11,296 bases of DNA from Gemmatimonadales bacterium UBA2982 (GCA_002347035.1 DEAM01000006.1:617-11912), one strand, 5' to 3'; positions 1-7,117 are shown, counted from the stretch's first letter. A program made the numbers and translations. Notes: generated by a model from the letters alone, not told the origin.

Positions 1-1
1 C

Positions 2-226
2 AGCGTCACGGACATGAGCTTCATGTTCGGGCGCGCGGCTGTGTTCAATCAGAACATCGGTTCCTGGGATATCAGCAACGTCACGGACATGAGCGGCATG
101 TTCTACGACACCGACGTGTTCAATCAGAACATCGGCTCATGGGACGTCAGGAGCGTCACGGACATGAGCGGCATGTTCTACAACGCCACCGCGTTCAATG
201 AGGCTTTGAGCGGTTGGTGTGTCTCT
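2..226 (+). repeat. Three tandem 75-bp units encoding DUF285 repeats
   Basis: Unit starts lie at 2, 77 and 152, an exact 75-bp period (25 codons). Each begins with (A/G)NCGTCACGGACATGAGC-type sequence. Units 1 and 2 are close in sequence; unit 3 diverges after about 196 where the solenoid ends. High DNA similarity between units suggests recent expansion or homogenisation of the repeat array. Confidence 0.8.
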
Positions 227-313
227 CTCATCACTACCGAGCCCAGTAATTTCGATACTTCGGCGACCTCTTGGGTTCTGGCTCGCCCGGCATGGGGGAC
301 GTGTCCCTCGTAG
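2..313 (+). CDS. BspA-like / DUF285 repeat surface protein, C-terminal part (5' end outside window)
   Basis: The frame is open from the first base and ends at TAG 311-313, so only the last 103 residues are present. They consist of 25-residue repeats with the DUF285/BspA-like signature: VTDMSGMF, then (V/A)FNQNIGSWD. The third unit decays into FNEALSGWCVS, followed by a tail ending RPAWGTCPS. In this family the repeats form leucine-rich-repeat-like solenoids on cell-surface or secreted proteins, often implicated in adhesion. The Cys-containing GTCP-type tail looks like a natural C-terminus rather than a truncation. The gene ends 18 bp before the first tRNA-Arg remnant (332-396). The N-terminal signal or anchor cannot be seen, so location and partner are unknown. 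Family assignment is firm; function is inferred. Confidence 0.85.
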   Translation, partial: SVTDMSFMFGRAAVFNQNIGSWDISNVTDMSGMFYDTDVFNQNIGSWDVRSVTDMSGMFYNATAFNEALSGWCVSLITTEPSNFDTSATSWVLARPAWGTCPS

Positions 314-331
314 GGGAACGCTCCTAGCCTC

Positions 332-396
332 CTCTTACTGAGGTGCGCCCGGCAGGAATCTCGAATCTGTGGTCTCGTGCTCCGGAGGCACACGCA
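332..396 (-). repeat. tRNA-Arg(CCG) 3'-half remnant, copy A (att-like)
   Basis: Read on the minus strand, this carries a tRNA-Arg-like anticodon arm (stem cGTGC/GCACg around loop CTCCGGA, giving anticodon CCG with U33 and a purine at 37). It continues into a degraded T-arm containing TTCGA and the 3' acceptor strand CCTGCCGGGCGCACC. The T-loop has a 2-nt insertion relative to copy B, and no matching 5' acceptor strand or D-arm lies upstream, so it is not a working tRNA. Bases 332-386 align with 991-1043, including 27 of 29 identical bases at 332-360. Half-tRNA copies running from the anticodon loop to the 3' end plus a short flank are typical attachment-site products of tRNA-targeting integrases; that origin is inference. 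Confidence 0.65.
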
Positions 397-432
397 TGCC
401 CCCTAGTTCTGGGGGGTATATGGCTAGGAAGT

Positions 433-467
433 GCGCGTAAGGCCTCATAGGTTGCGAGGCTTAGCGC
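433..467. other. Imperfect hairpin upstream of the Ig-like lipoprotein gene
   Basis: GCGC (433-436), TAA (438-440) and CCTC (443-446) pair with GAGG (456-459), TTA (461-463) and GCGC (464-467), with single-base bulges and a 9-nt loop. A T6 run (484-489) lies 16 nt further on, too far for a classic intrinsic terminator. It may be a leader structure of the gene starting at 509 or debris of the element that carried it. Confidence 0.35.
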
Positions 468-508
468 CGATATACGCACACGATTTTTTCTAACCTTGGC
501 TTAGTTGA

Positions 509-1000
509 ATGCACTGGTATATAAAAGTTGCGGGCGTAGTCTTGTTCTTAACTGCATGTAATCCTTCTGGGCGGACTGATCGTAACTGGTGGGGTGGTGA
601 CACAAGCGGAGGCCCGACTGGCCCGAGTGGCTCACTCCCTCCGGTAGAAGCTCAGATAGCCTCGATCATCCTTTCGGAGGATAGCCTTAGCTTTGCATCG
701 CTGGGCGACACAGCCCAGCTAACGGCCACGGTTAGGAACGTGTACGGCGAGACACTCATTTGGCCCAGTGTAGTCTGGGTGTCGTCGGACATGACAGTCG
801 CCACGGTCTACAGCCAGGGGCAAGGAGCACACGCAGCTATCGTGACTGCAGTCGGTAACGGTACAGCCACGATTACCGTATGGAAAGAAGTCACATCGAT
901 GGATACAGTGAGTGCGACCGCGAGCGTAACGGTTGCTCAAGCGGCCGCGACTCTATCGTTCTCCGACTCAACACTGACGTTCGCCTCACTCTCTTACTGA
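509..1000 (+). CDS. Lipoprotein with one Ig-like (Big_2-type) domain, truncated in the next repeat
   Basis: The 163-aa product starts with a lipoprotein-type signal (hydrophobic VAGVVLFLTAC; acceptor Cys17), so it should be a membrane-anchored exported protein. A Gly/Pro/Ser-rich linker follows. Residues about 48-144 look like a bacterial Ig-like group 2 domain (LSFASLGDTAQLTATV near its start, GTATITV near its end). A second copy begins (LSFSDSTLTFASL) but after SLSY hits TGA (998-1000), exactly where the tRNA-Arg remnant begins. The homologous point in domain 1 continues SLGDTAQLTATV. The simplest reading is that recombination at the repeat removed the rest of a longer multi-domain surface protein. 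No clear ribosome-binding site precedes the ATG. Whether the stub is expressed is unknown. Confidence 0.7.
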   Translation: MHWYIKVAGVVLFLTACNPSGRTDRNWWGGDTSGGPTGPSGSLPPVEAQIASIILSEDSLSFASLGDTAQLTATVRNVYGETLIWPSVVWVSSDMTVATVYSQGQGAHAAIVTAVGNGTATITVWKEVTSMDTVSATASVTVAQAAATLSFSDSTLTFASLSY

Positions 1001-1043
1001 AGTGTGCCCGGCAGGAATCGCACCTGTGACATCGTGCTCCGGA
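991..1043 (-). repeat. tRNA-Arg(CCG) 3'-half remnant, copy B (att-like)
   Basis: This is the partner of copy A. On the minus strand it reads from the anticodon loop (CCGGAGCAC) through a canonically spaced T-arm (ACAGG, TGCGATT, CCTGC) to the acceptor end GGGCACAC and the shared flank TCAGTAAGAG. It differs from A by a 2-nt deletion and scattered substitutions. It overlaps the last 10 bases of the truncated lipoprotein gene and ends 20 bp from the stop of the DUF5916 gene. Copies A and B are direct repeats bounding about 600 bp. Confidence 0.65.
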
Positions 1044-1062
1044 ACCATCTGAGGCTAGAGGA

Positions 1063-3795
1063 TCAAACGCCTATCCAGTAGCTCATCTTGACCGCGAATA
1101 AGTTGTCCCCGGCGGCACCTGCGGATCGGAGAAGATCGTTAAGCGTTGCTCGGGTGCCCGACGCTAGCTCACGAGAACGGGCTTGTTGCCAGACAAGAAA
1201 GAGGGTGCTTCCTGGGCGCCACTCCCAGCTAAGCACGAGAGTGCTCCTAAAAGAACGCAAATTGAAATCTTTGTTTGGGATGGTAAACGCGTTCGCGTTG
1301 TCGGTGATGTTGAAATCACCATTGTTTTGCCGAGCGATTGTGGTGCCGTCGGTGCCGTATGTTCGCAGATTAAGCCCTCTGGCTGCTGCTAGCTCACCTA
1401 TGTCGAAGTAGCGGCCACTAGCTGCGAATGGCTGGGCATACAGCTCCAAATTCAGATCGGGCTGAAGCGTGAAGTTCAGCCGGGTCTCGAGGGCGAGTGT
1501 GGTACGATCTGTATAACCGAAAATGTACCGTTCGCCATACGTGGCAGCAGTGCCTCCGCCCATTCGTGTGACATATTGGCGAGGGTCTACTCGCCGGTCG
1601 AAAGAAGGAATAAACGACACCTGCCAACGTGGAGCTGGAACTAGGGATACCTCTGCATTGACGCTCCCACTCCAGCCTTCTACTTCGTCCCGTCCGTAGG
1701 CACCACCAATGCTCCAGCGGGTCTGCGCTGATGCGTTGCTCCGGATACTTAGCGAGGTGTTCCAGTCTCGAGGTGCTTGCATTGATGGGCCGCCGCGCGT
1801 GAGCCGTGCGTTCTGGCCGCGGAGTCGGAAGCTTGTAGACGCTCGGGCAGTCCAGAAGTTGTTCAGTGTTAGTTCGGTATTGCTATTGAGTCTGGTTTGC
1901 TGCCTGTCACCCCCGTAGTTCCACTCGCTGGTGTGTCCCACCGCAAAAGAGTAGCCCCGAAGTGCCCGCCCGGGCTCTGTTTCTCGGTAGGTAACGCCCT
2001 GCCGGGTTTGGACTCCGTCAGCAAAGCCAAGGCGCCCGATATCGTTGAATGTGACGTCGGGTGTTTCAGCATCGACGAAGACATCCCAAAGCCAATGTTC
2101 TCCGCTGATTTTTCGCGCCAGAAATGTGGCCTTACTTCCCGACAAGGAGGTTCTTAACGGATCTACTTCAATGTGATCAGCGTCAGGTCTTTGTAGGTAT
2201 CGCTCACTTCCACGTTGGGCCCGAAGAATTGCTGACGCGTCGCCATTGATGCCGGTCAGGCCTCCGCTTACCAAGACTTCGTATACTCCACCACCCAGCC
2301 GCCAATGCAGGTCGCCGCCCGTCATCCATGCGTTGCGCCGCAGTTGAGCCGCGAGCGGATCGTCCTCTCCCATATTTCTATGAACGCCACTCAGCATGAG
2401 CGATGCAGTCGAGCCAGCTGCGCCGAATTCTTGCTGGACTCGTGCCATGCCCCAGGCGGTGCTAGGAGTCACCGCGACTTCGCTAATAGTACCTTCCCCG
2501 GAACCGGTGGTGTTGAAGTCAAAGGTACGGGCGTGTTCCTCGTCTGTGATACCGGTGAGGATCCCGAGGGACGTACCCGACGGGAGTCTCCCAGTGAGCT
2601 TCCCTGCGCCAAGGATCGTCGTCTCTTGAGGAGCGTCTACGAAATCACCAGAGGCCGATCCTAGAGGTGGGCCACCAATTCGGCGTGTGTAGAAGTAGTT
2701 GTTTTCGAAACCCTCAAAGAGCGCGCTGCCCTCAGTGAAGAATGGGCGACGTTCCGGATAGAAAGTTTCCGTATCCGTAAGATTGATTACGGCTGGGTCG
2801 ACTTCCACCTGACCGAAGTCAGGGAAGAAAGTCGCATCCAGCGTTAAGTTCGAGCCTAGACCCATTTTGAGGTCGGCGCCCGCATTGGCTTTTAGATTCA
2901 GGTCGTCCACGAACGGATTCCGCGAATCCTGATTCGCGGACAGCCTGGAACTTCCGGCTGCGTAGGGGAGCAACTCGAGCCTGCGACCCTGGTCCACAGA
3001 GCTTATACCTCGAAGTGTGCCGAACCGCGATGACCAAGCTTCCTCTGTCCGAGGCACTGCTACCCAGTAGTCGTCCTCGTTCTTGAGCGGGATCCAACGG
3101 TGCACGTTGAGTCCCCAGGGAAGTTCCATGTCGAGGTTAAATCGGAGTTGGGCGAAAGGAATCCACATTTCAGCAGTCCAACCCGTATCATCGATTTGGG
3201 CGCTCGCTTCCCATACTGGATCGTATCGGGCATCGATGTCTTCTTCGCTATCTGACAGGTGCTGGTGGTCGATTCTCACGCCCGAAGCAGTCACCCCGAA
3301 GCTGTAGGCCGTTCGTCGGTCCAAGAACGTGTCTAACGAGATCAAGATGTAATCGGCTAGCTCCGGTCTTCCACTTGAACTAGGGCGAGCCGAAAAACCG
3401 CTCCGCGTCACTCCACGGGTTGGGCTGTAGGGACTATCTCTCCGGCTGAGCGGTGCCTGGATTCCTGCGCGCCCACGGCTGCTACTCATACGTGCGCCGA
3501 CATAAAGCCCGCCGTCATCATAAACAAATCGCACCTCTGTGAGCTCTGTCGGCTCGACCCCTTCCACCGGCTCTTTTTGGACGAAGTCAGACACAACTGC
3601 CGCACGCGACCAAGCGTTCTCGTCGAGGCGGCCGTCAATGTTGATCTGTCCCGATGGAATACGTGTAGCAACCGCTTCCTTATTTCCGGGAGGCGTTGAC
3701 TGCGCAGTTGCTGGGTTTGCCTCGAAAAGCACAATCATGAGCAGCATTCCCAAGACGGAGACTGCTCGCGGTATAGCCTTTAGATGATTGTTCAC
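1063..3795 (-). CDS. DUF5916 outer-membrane beta-barrel protein with N-terminal CBM9-like domain
   Basis: The product is 910 aa. Residues 1-32 form a Sec signal peptide ending ATAQS. Residues about 50-240 are a carbohydrate-binding-family-9-like domain (INIDGRLDENAWSRA, then GWTAEMWIPFAQLRF). Next comes the DUF5916 hallmark FFPDFGQVEVDPAVINLT followed by ETFYPERRPFFTEG, and then a long alternating-pattern region consistent with a large outer-membrane barrel ending in an aromatic-rich strand (KMSYWIGV). The family is common in Bacteroidota, Gemmatimonadota and Acidobacteriota; its substrate is unknown. A Ser/Arg/Gly-rich stretch (about residues 121-146) looks like an insertion between the usual SRRD and DTF motifs. 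The start is GTG at 3795; no good ribosome-binding site is visible, but this start gives a complete basic n-region, whereas ATG at 3747 would not. It is transcribed away from the 4133-4877 genes. Confidence 0.9.
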   Translation of the reverse strand: MNNHLKAIPRAVSVLGMLLMIVLFEANPATAQSTPPGNKEAVATRIPSGQINIDGRLDENAWSRAAVVSDFVQKEPVEGVEPTELTEVRFVYDDGGLYVGARMSSSRGRAGIQAPLSRRDSPYSPTRGVTRSGFSARPSSSGRPELADYILISLDTFLDRRTAYSFGVTASGVRIDHQHLSDSEEDIDARYDPVWEASAQIDDTGWTAEMWIPFAQLRFNLDMELPWGLNVHRWIPLKNEDDYWVAVPRTEEAWSSRFGTLRGISSVDQGRRLELLPYAAGSSRLSANQDSRNPFVDDLNLKANAGADLKMGLGSNLTLDATFFPDFGQVEVDPAVINLTDTETFYPERRPFFTEGSALFEGFENNYFYTRRIGGPPLGSASGDFVDAPQETTILGAGKLTGRLPSGTSLGILTGITDEEHARTFDFNTTGSGEGTISEVAVTPSTAWGMARVQQEFGAAGSTASLMLSGVHRNMGEDDPLAAQLRRNAWMTGGDLHWRLGGGVYEVLVSGGLTGINGDASAILRAQRGSERYLQRPDADHIEVDPLRTSLSGSKATFLARKISGEHWLWDVFVDAETPDVTFNDIGRLGFADGVQTRQGVTYRETEPGRALRGYSFAVGHTSEWNYGGDRQQTRLNSNTELTLNNFWTARASTSFRLRGQNARLTRGGPSMQAPRDWNTSLSIRSNASAQTRWSIGGAYGRDEVEGWSGSVNAEVSLVPAPRWQVSFIPSFDRRVDPRQYVTRMGGGTAATYGERYIFGYTDRTTLALETRLNFTLQPDLNLELYAQPFAASGRYFDIGELAAARGLNLRTYGTDGTTIARQNNGDFNITDNANAFTIPNKDFNLRSFRSTLVLSWEWRPGSTLFLVWQQARSRELASGTRATLNDLLRSAGAAGDNLFAVKMSYWIGV

Positions 3796-3887
3796 GATTG
3801 TAGGTAGCGCTGGGTTATAGGGCTTAATTCAATCACGTTCATGTGTGGTTTGCTGTGTATTGCCTGAGCGGAAAGCTCTCGTCCTTA

Positions 3888-3907
3888 TTCGCGTCACCTG
3901 ACGCGAA
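3888..3907. promoter_or_regulatory. Inverted repeat with 9-bp arms and 2-bp spacer (possible operator)
   Basis: TTCGCGTCA (3888-3896) and TGACGCGAA (3899-3907) are perfect inverted arms around CC. It lies 93 bp upstream of the DUF5916 start and 226 bp upstream of the 54-aa ORF. A compact interrupted dyad fits a dimeric regulator site; as RNA it would form an 8-bp stem with an ACCT loop. There is no T-run on either side, so it is not an intrinsic terminator. Role is inferred. Confidence 0.4.
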
Positions 3908-4121
3908 GGGGAGGGCCCCGAGGAAGTATGCCTTTGAGGGTTCAGTGGAACCGGTTGAGTCGGATAACGTTCGTTCCGTACGTCCGATCAAATTCGGGTC
4001 GCATTTTTAACGGCGCACTAACCTGTCACTAGCGTCTCAACCCGACAATCGGGGTCGCACCAAAAGTTTACCCATTGCCATCGGGCGTTACGCCCCTCAG
4101 CGTGCCGTATACCCCCTTTCC

Positions 4122-4126
4122 GAGGA
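4122..4126 (+). promoter_or_regulatory. Ribosome-binding site for the 54-aa ORF
   Basis: GAGGA lies 6 nt before the GTG at 4133 and is the main reason for choosing that start, since the frame has no upstream ATG nearby. Confidence 0.5.
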
Positions 4127-4132
4127 CAGATC

Positions 4133-4297
4133 GTGGAGATTTCTAACGAGGCATATCGTAAGATCGAGGAAATGATATCTAGTGATGAAAGCCCTGTGGG
4201 CATCGATGCTAAAAAGACGCACGTGCTCATTCTCCATCAACTGCGTGTGATTGAGGACCGGCTGAGCCTCATCGAAGCGTCTCTCAAGTCCGGCTAG
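4133..4297 (+). CDS. Small charged helical protein, 54 aa, GTG start
   Basis: GTG 4133 to TAG 4295-4297 encodes 54 residues starting MEISNEAYRKIEEM and ending with RVIEDRLSLIEASLKSG. I do not recognise the family. Composition is protein-like: acidic and basic residues alternate with Ile/Leu in heptad-like spacing (LILHQLRVIEDRLSLIEASL), suggesting an amphipathic helix or short coiled coil. There is no signal peptide or membrane segment, so it is probably cytoplasmic. GAGGA sits 6 nt upstream. The gene is easily missed because it is short and uses GTG. It lies 64 bp before the 171-aa gene on the same strand and may be co-transcribed with it. A competing minus-strand frame over the same DNA has less natural composition. 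Confidence 0.55.
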   Translation: MEISNEAYRKIEEMISSDESPVGIDAKKTHVLILHQLRVIEDRLSLIEASLKSG

Positions 4298-4361
4298 ATT
4301 TGGGTTCATCCGACATGGTAATGCTGCAGACTTCTGACTATACAGGCGTGCTTAGCACGAA

Positions 4362-4877
4362 ATGACTATGGACCCAGAGCTTTTCCAACGAATGCAGGAA
4401 GCTGCTCGCCGTTTCAGGGAGGGCGAATCCGATTTTGAAGAGATTATGACGCCTGCCGGCCCTGCCCACCTCATCCGTGACGATAGTGATCCTCGTGGAT
4501 TCAAGATCGACTTCGTGGGTGACGGTGCCCGACGGTCCGTGTCCGTTCAGAATTATCCTGCCGCACCTACTCGGCCACCAGGCTATCCCGCGCCCTTGCC
4601 ATTTCTAGCTGGATGCGCGGCCACTGTAGACACGCTCGATCAGTCGGTGACATGGACTAATCCCTCTAGTCCAGAAAAATCCTTTGAGCAGGTCGTGTTG
4701 GATAGCTTGGACGACGGATGGGTGCGCCTAGGTGCAGACTCCACCTCCACGGACGAATCGGACTTACACTGCCAGGCCCTAGAGAAGGAGGGTGTAGAGC
4801 GGATTGTGAGACTGCAATCGTCAGAAGAGGGCTTCCAACTGGTGGTCCAGGAACGGCGCGCGGGGTCAGATGCTTGA
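4362..4877 (+). CDS. Hypothetical acidic protein, 171 aa
   Basis: I do not recognise this family. The product is 171 aa, acidic, without signal peptide or membrane segment, so it is likely cytoplasmic. It begins with a helical charged segment (PELFQRMQEAARRFREGE). Residues about 22-70 then look like beta-rich sequence (FEEIMTPAGPAHLIRDD, GFKIDFVGDG), followed by a Pro-rich linker (APTRPPGYPAPLP) and an acidic C-terminal half rich in Asp/Glu/Ser. Three Cys are scattered without a metal-binding pattern. Codon use looks like that of its neighbours. No strong ribosome-binding site precedes the ATG, and ATG 4368 is an in-frame alternative. It ends 81 bp before the GGT-family start and could be the first gene of that transcript. 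It is supported only as an intact, plausible reading frame. Confidence 0.6.
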   Translation: MTMDPELFQRMQEAARRFREGESDFEEIMTPAGPAHLIRDDSDPRGFKIDFVGDGARRSVSVQNYPAAPTRPPGYPAPLPFLAGCAATVDTLDQSVTWTNPSSPEKSFEQVVLDSLDDGWVRLGADSTSTDESDLHCQALEKEGVERIVRLQSSEEGFQLVVQERRAGSDA

Positions 4878-4946
4878 GGCCGCAAGCGCCGCTCCATGAA
4901 AACGGATAGACTCACCCGCGCGTTAGCTTTTCTTCGGTTTACCGAC

Positions 4947-4952
4947 AAGGAG
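4947..4952 (+). promoter_or_regulatory. Ribosome-binding site fixing a GTG start for the GGT-family gene
   Basis: AAGGAG ends 6 nt before GTG 4959. The in-frame ATG at 4896 has no comparable site and would put 21 extra residues before the signal peptide. Confidence 0.7.
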
Positions 4953-4958
4953 TTTGAA

Positions 4959-6806
4959 GTGGCTCAAGTGACCAGGACCAAAAATAAGCACTCAGGTCCG
5001 CTTTCCGTCGCTCTCGCCATGAGCGTGCTCGGGGTTCCTGCATCGGCGTTTGCACAGTCTCCGAACGCATTTGGACAGCCCACTCACGATGTACCCACTC
5101 CGGCAGCCAATATCGCTGCTGTTCCTGGCACCCGGGCACAAGGATGGCAGGGTCAGGGGCGATCAGAGGTGTTGGCGCGCCACGGGATGGTAGCCACAAG
5201 TGATCCCCTCGCTGCACAGGCTGGTCTTGAGGTTATGCAGCAGGGTGGAAATGCTATGGATGCTGCGGTGGCAGCGGCCGCGGTCCTAGATGTGACATCT
5301 CAAAACGACACAGGTATCGGCGGGGACCTGTTCGCATTGGTCTGGGTGGCTGAAGAGCAGAAGCTGTACGCGCTTAATTCTGCAGGCTGGGCTCCTTCGG
5401 GATGGACTCCTGAGTTCTTCCGTGAGCAATTGGGAGTAGACCGAATGCCGGGTACCGGCGTGAATGCCTCTACTGTTCCGGGTGCTATTTCAGGATACGA
5501 TGCTTTATTGGAGCGCTTTGGGAATCTTACGTTCCAGGAAACATTTGAGCGGGCTGCGCGACTCGCTGAGGAAGGCTGGGGACAGGCAGAGCGTCGCCAT
5601 CGCGACATTGTAGGCGTGAGGGACAAACTACGTCGCGATCCCGATTCCAACCGAGCATTCCTGATTGATGGAGAGCCACCTCCACTCTACAGCTTGGTGC
5701 GGAACCCGGATCTCGCAGTGGCATTGCGCTTGATACAGGAACACGGTCGTGACGTCTTCTATGAAGGACAGATTGCGGATGCGATTGTCGCGAAGGTGGA
5801 AGCCGGTGGTGGCGTGATGACGAAGGCAGACCTGGCTGAGTTCGAGTCCGAGTGGGTCGAGCCGATCTCAACCAACTATCATGGATATGACGTATTCCAA
5901 CTTCCGCCGCCTGGGCAAGGCTTCGCCGCGCTGGAGATACTCAACATCCTCGAAGTGTGTGCCCCAGTACACGGCATCAATCTGGCAGAACTTGGCCCTA
6001 CTAACCCTGATTATTGGCACTTCATGGTTGAGGCTAAGAAGCTGGCCTACTCCGATCTGCACGCGTACAACGGTGATCCATTGTTCTCCGATATTCCCGT
6101 AGAACAACTCCTGTCTAAGTCCTACGCAGCTAGCCTATGCTCTAGGATCAGCATGGACCGTGCTGCGGAGCCGTCCGTGAAAGGTGGATTAGATGGAGGC
6201 ACAATCTACCTGACTACGGCAGATCGCTGGGGTAACATGGTGTCCTTCATCCACAGCGTCTTCTCTGTATATGGCAGCGGAGCAACGGTAGCCCCCTACG
6301 GGTTCGTTCTTCACAATCGCGGGACTGCCTTTTCTCTCGATTCGGATAGCCCGAACGTTGTGGCACCTCGCAAGCGGCCTTTTCACACGATTATAGCTGG
6401 CTTCGTCATGCAAGACGGTGAGCCACTTATGACCTTCGGTAATATGGGTGGCAGCGTGCAGCCGGAGACCCATGCCCAGCATATGGTCAACGTCATAGAC
6501 CACGGCATGAATATTCAGATGACGACAGATGCTGCCCGGTTCACACACAGCCAGAATTCGAACGTGCTGTCTTTGGAGATGAACTTGTTCAACCTTGTGG
6601 GCCCAGCGCTTCAAGCCCGGGGACACAACGTGCGGGCAGTGACGGGCGGCTCCGTAGGAGGGTACCAGGGCATTCTCTTCACGCGGGATCCTACCTTGCC
6701 GCGACCGTCGTTTGGGCCTGAGAGCATCACGGAGGACCGTCCGGTAAATGGAGTATATCGTGCAGGGTCCGATCACCGAAAAGATGGGCAGGCTGCCGGA
6801 TGGTGA
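4959..6806 (+). CDS. Gamma-glutamyltransferase-family exported hydrolase (Ntn fold)
   Basis: From GTG 4959 the product is 615 aa with a Sec signal (basic n-region, hydrophobic core, cleavage after ASAFA at about residue 32), so it acts in the periplasm or outside. The family precursor cleaves itself before a Thr that becomes the nucleophile. Here this is Thr415 (codon 6201-6203) in GG-TIYLTTADRWGN, giving roughly 380- and 200-aa subunits. Other hallmarks are GGNAMDAAVAAAAVLDV, GIGGDLF, and the oxyanion region NMGGSVQPETHAQ. Where classical GGTs have an Arg that binds the substrate alpha-carboxylate (REMAP in E. coli), this one reads SAGWAP. The SSM segment is replaced by FHTII, and the lid loop seems absent. 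It therefore belongs to the GGT-like branch whose substrate is uncertain; glutathione hydrolysis should not be assumed. The DUF3311/symporter pair follows 95 bp downstream. Confidence 0.9.
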   Translation: MAQVTRTKNKHSGPLSVALAMSVLGVPASAFAQSPNAFGQPTHDVPTPAANIAAVPGTRAQGWQGQGRSEVLARHGMVATSDPLAAQAGLEVMQQGGNAMDAAVAAAAVLDVTSQNDTGIGGDLFALVWVAEEQKLYALNSAGWAPSGWTPEFFREQLGVDRMPGTGVNASTVPGAISGYDALLERFGNLTFQETFERAARLAEEGWGQAERRHRDIVGVRDKLRRDPDSNRAFLIDGEPPPLYSLVRNPDLAVALRLIQEHGRDVFYEGQIADAIVAKVEAGGGVMTKADLAEFESEWVEPISTNYHGYDVFQLPPPGQGFAALEILNILEVCAPVHGINLAELGPTNPDYWHFMVEAKKLAYSDLHAYNGDPLFSDIPVEQLLSKSYAASLCSRISMDRAAEPSVKGGLDGGTIYLTTADRWGNMVSFIHSVFSVYGSGATVAPYGFVLHNRGTAFSLDSDSPNVVAPRKRPFHTIIAGFVMQDGEPLMTFGNMGGSVQPETHAQHMVNVIDHGMNIQMTTDAARFTHSQNSNVLSLEMNLFNLVGPALQARGHNVRAVTGGSVGGYQGILFTRDPTLPRPSFGPESITEDRPVNGVYRAGSDHRKDGQAAGW

Positions 6807-6901
6807 TCTGGATAGATGCCAGTGTGTTGGAGCTGTGAGCCCGTTCAGAACCGGGCCCGGACGGTGATAGCTACCGCAACTCTCCAGGCGATCGGGACGA
6901 G

Positions 6902-7117
6902 ATGATGGAAGCTCAGCGTGGGCCACGCAGGTGGATCATTGTCGTCTATCTCGGTCTGTTGGCACTTGTCATCCCTTGGTACTGGCCTGCTGATGACACG
7001 CGCCACGCATTCGGCCTACCCCTATGGGTGATCTTCACGCTAGTCGCTTTGCTTCTCACGTCCGCGTTCACGGCTTGGGTATTTCTTGCTTCGTCAGAAG
7101 ATGACACCGGCGAATGA
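6902..7117 (+). CDS. DUF3311 small membrane protein, likely symporter partner
   Basis: The 71-aa protein has two hydrophobic segments (about residues 11-27 and 39-63) separated by a short polar stretch, with an acidic tail (SSEDDTGE). The pattern WYWPADD...FGLPLWV matches the DUF3311 family, whose genes commonly lie directly upstream of sodium:solute symporter genes. A role as accessory subunit or assembly factor is inferred from that linkage, much as yhdT precedes panF in E. coli. Its stop overlaps the symporter start (ATGA, 7114-7117), implying translational coupling. Two consecutive ATGs (6902, 6905) are possible starts; a weak GGACGAG precedes them. Confidence 0.85.
   Translation: MMEAQRGPRRWIIVVYLGLLALVIPWYWPADDTRHAFGLPLWVIFTLVALLLTSAFTAWVFLASSEDDTGE

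Larger units (their letters stand above)
3796..4132. other. Divergent intergenic region, no gene seen
   Basis: These 337 bases separate the minus-strand DUF5916 gene from the plus-strand 54-aa ORF and should contain both promoters. I found no convincing -35/-10 pair on either strand. Visible structure is the 9-bp-arm inverted repeat at 3888-3907 and two short perfect hairpins: CCCGA/TCGGG at 4041-4053 and GGGCG/CGCCC at 4083-4095. Confidence 0.6.

Noticed and set aside
332..437. Intact tRNA-Arg(CCG) on the minus strand
   Set aside because: The T-loop contains a 2-nt insertion, and no D-arm or complementary 5' acceptor strand is found at the required distance.
332..1043. Integron gene cassettes with attC sites
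   Set aside because: Two successive genes are each followed by a similar repeat, but the repeats lack the RYYYAAC/GTTRRRY core and the paired attC arms. They match a tRNA-Arg 3' half instead.
1066..1092. Minus-strand AGCTACTGGATAGGCGTT resembles a tRNA 5' half (D-arm), hinting at a split or intron-bearing tRNA with copy B
   Set aside because: These bases encode SYWIGV, the expected C-terminal strand of the DUF5916 barrel. The 22 nt between this and the anticodon loop do not fit an intron, so the resemblance is treated as chance, though a tRNA origin of the gene end cannot be excluded.
6838..6861. GCCCG/CGGGC hairpin between the GGT-family and DUF3311 genes as a terminator
   Set aside because: No T-run follows; the genes are same-strand and only 95 bp apart, so read-through is more likely.
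6189..6926. Long minus-strand reading frame (245 codons) antisense to the GGT-family gene
   Set aside because: It overlaps the well-conserved small-subunit coding region, has no signal, domain or ribosome-binding site, and has composition typical of an antisense shadow.
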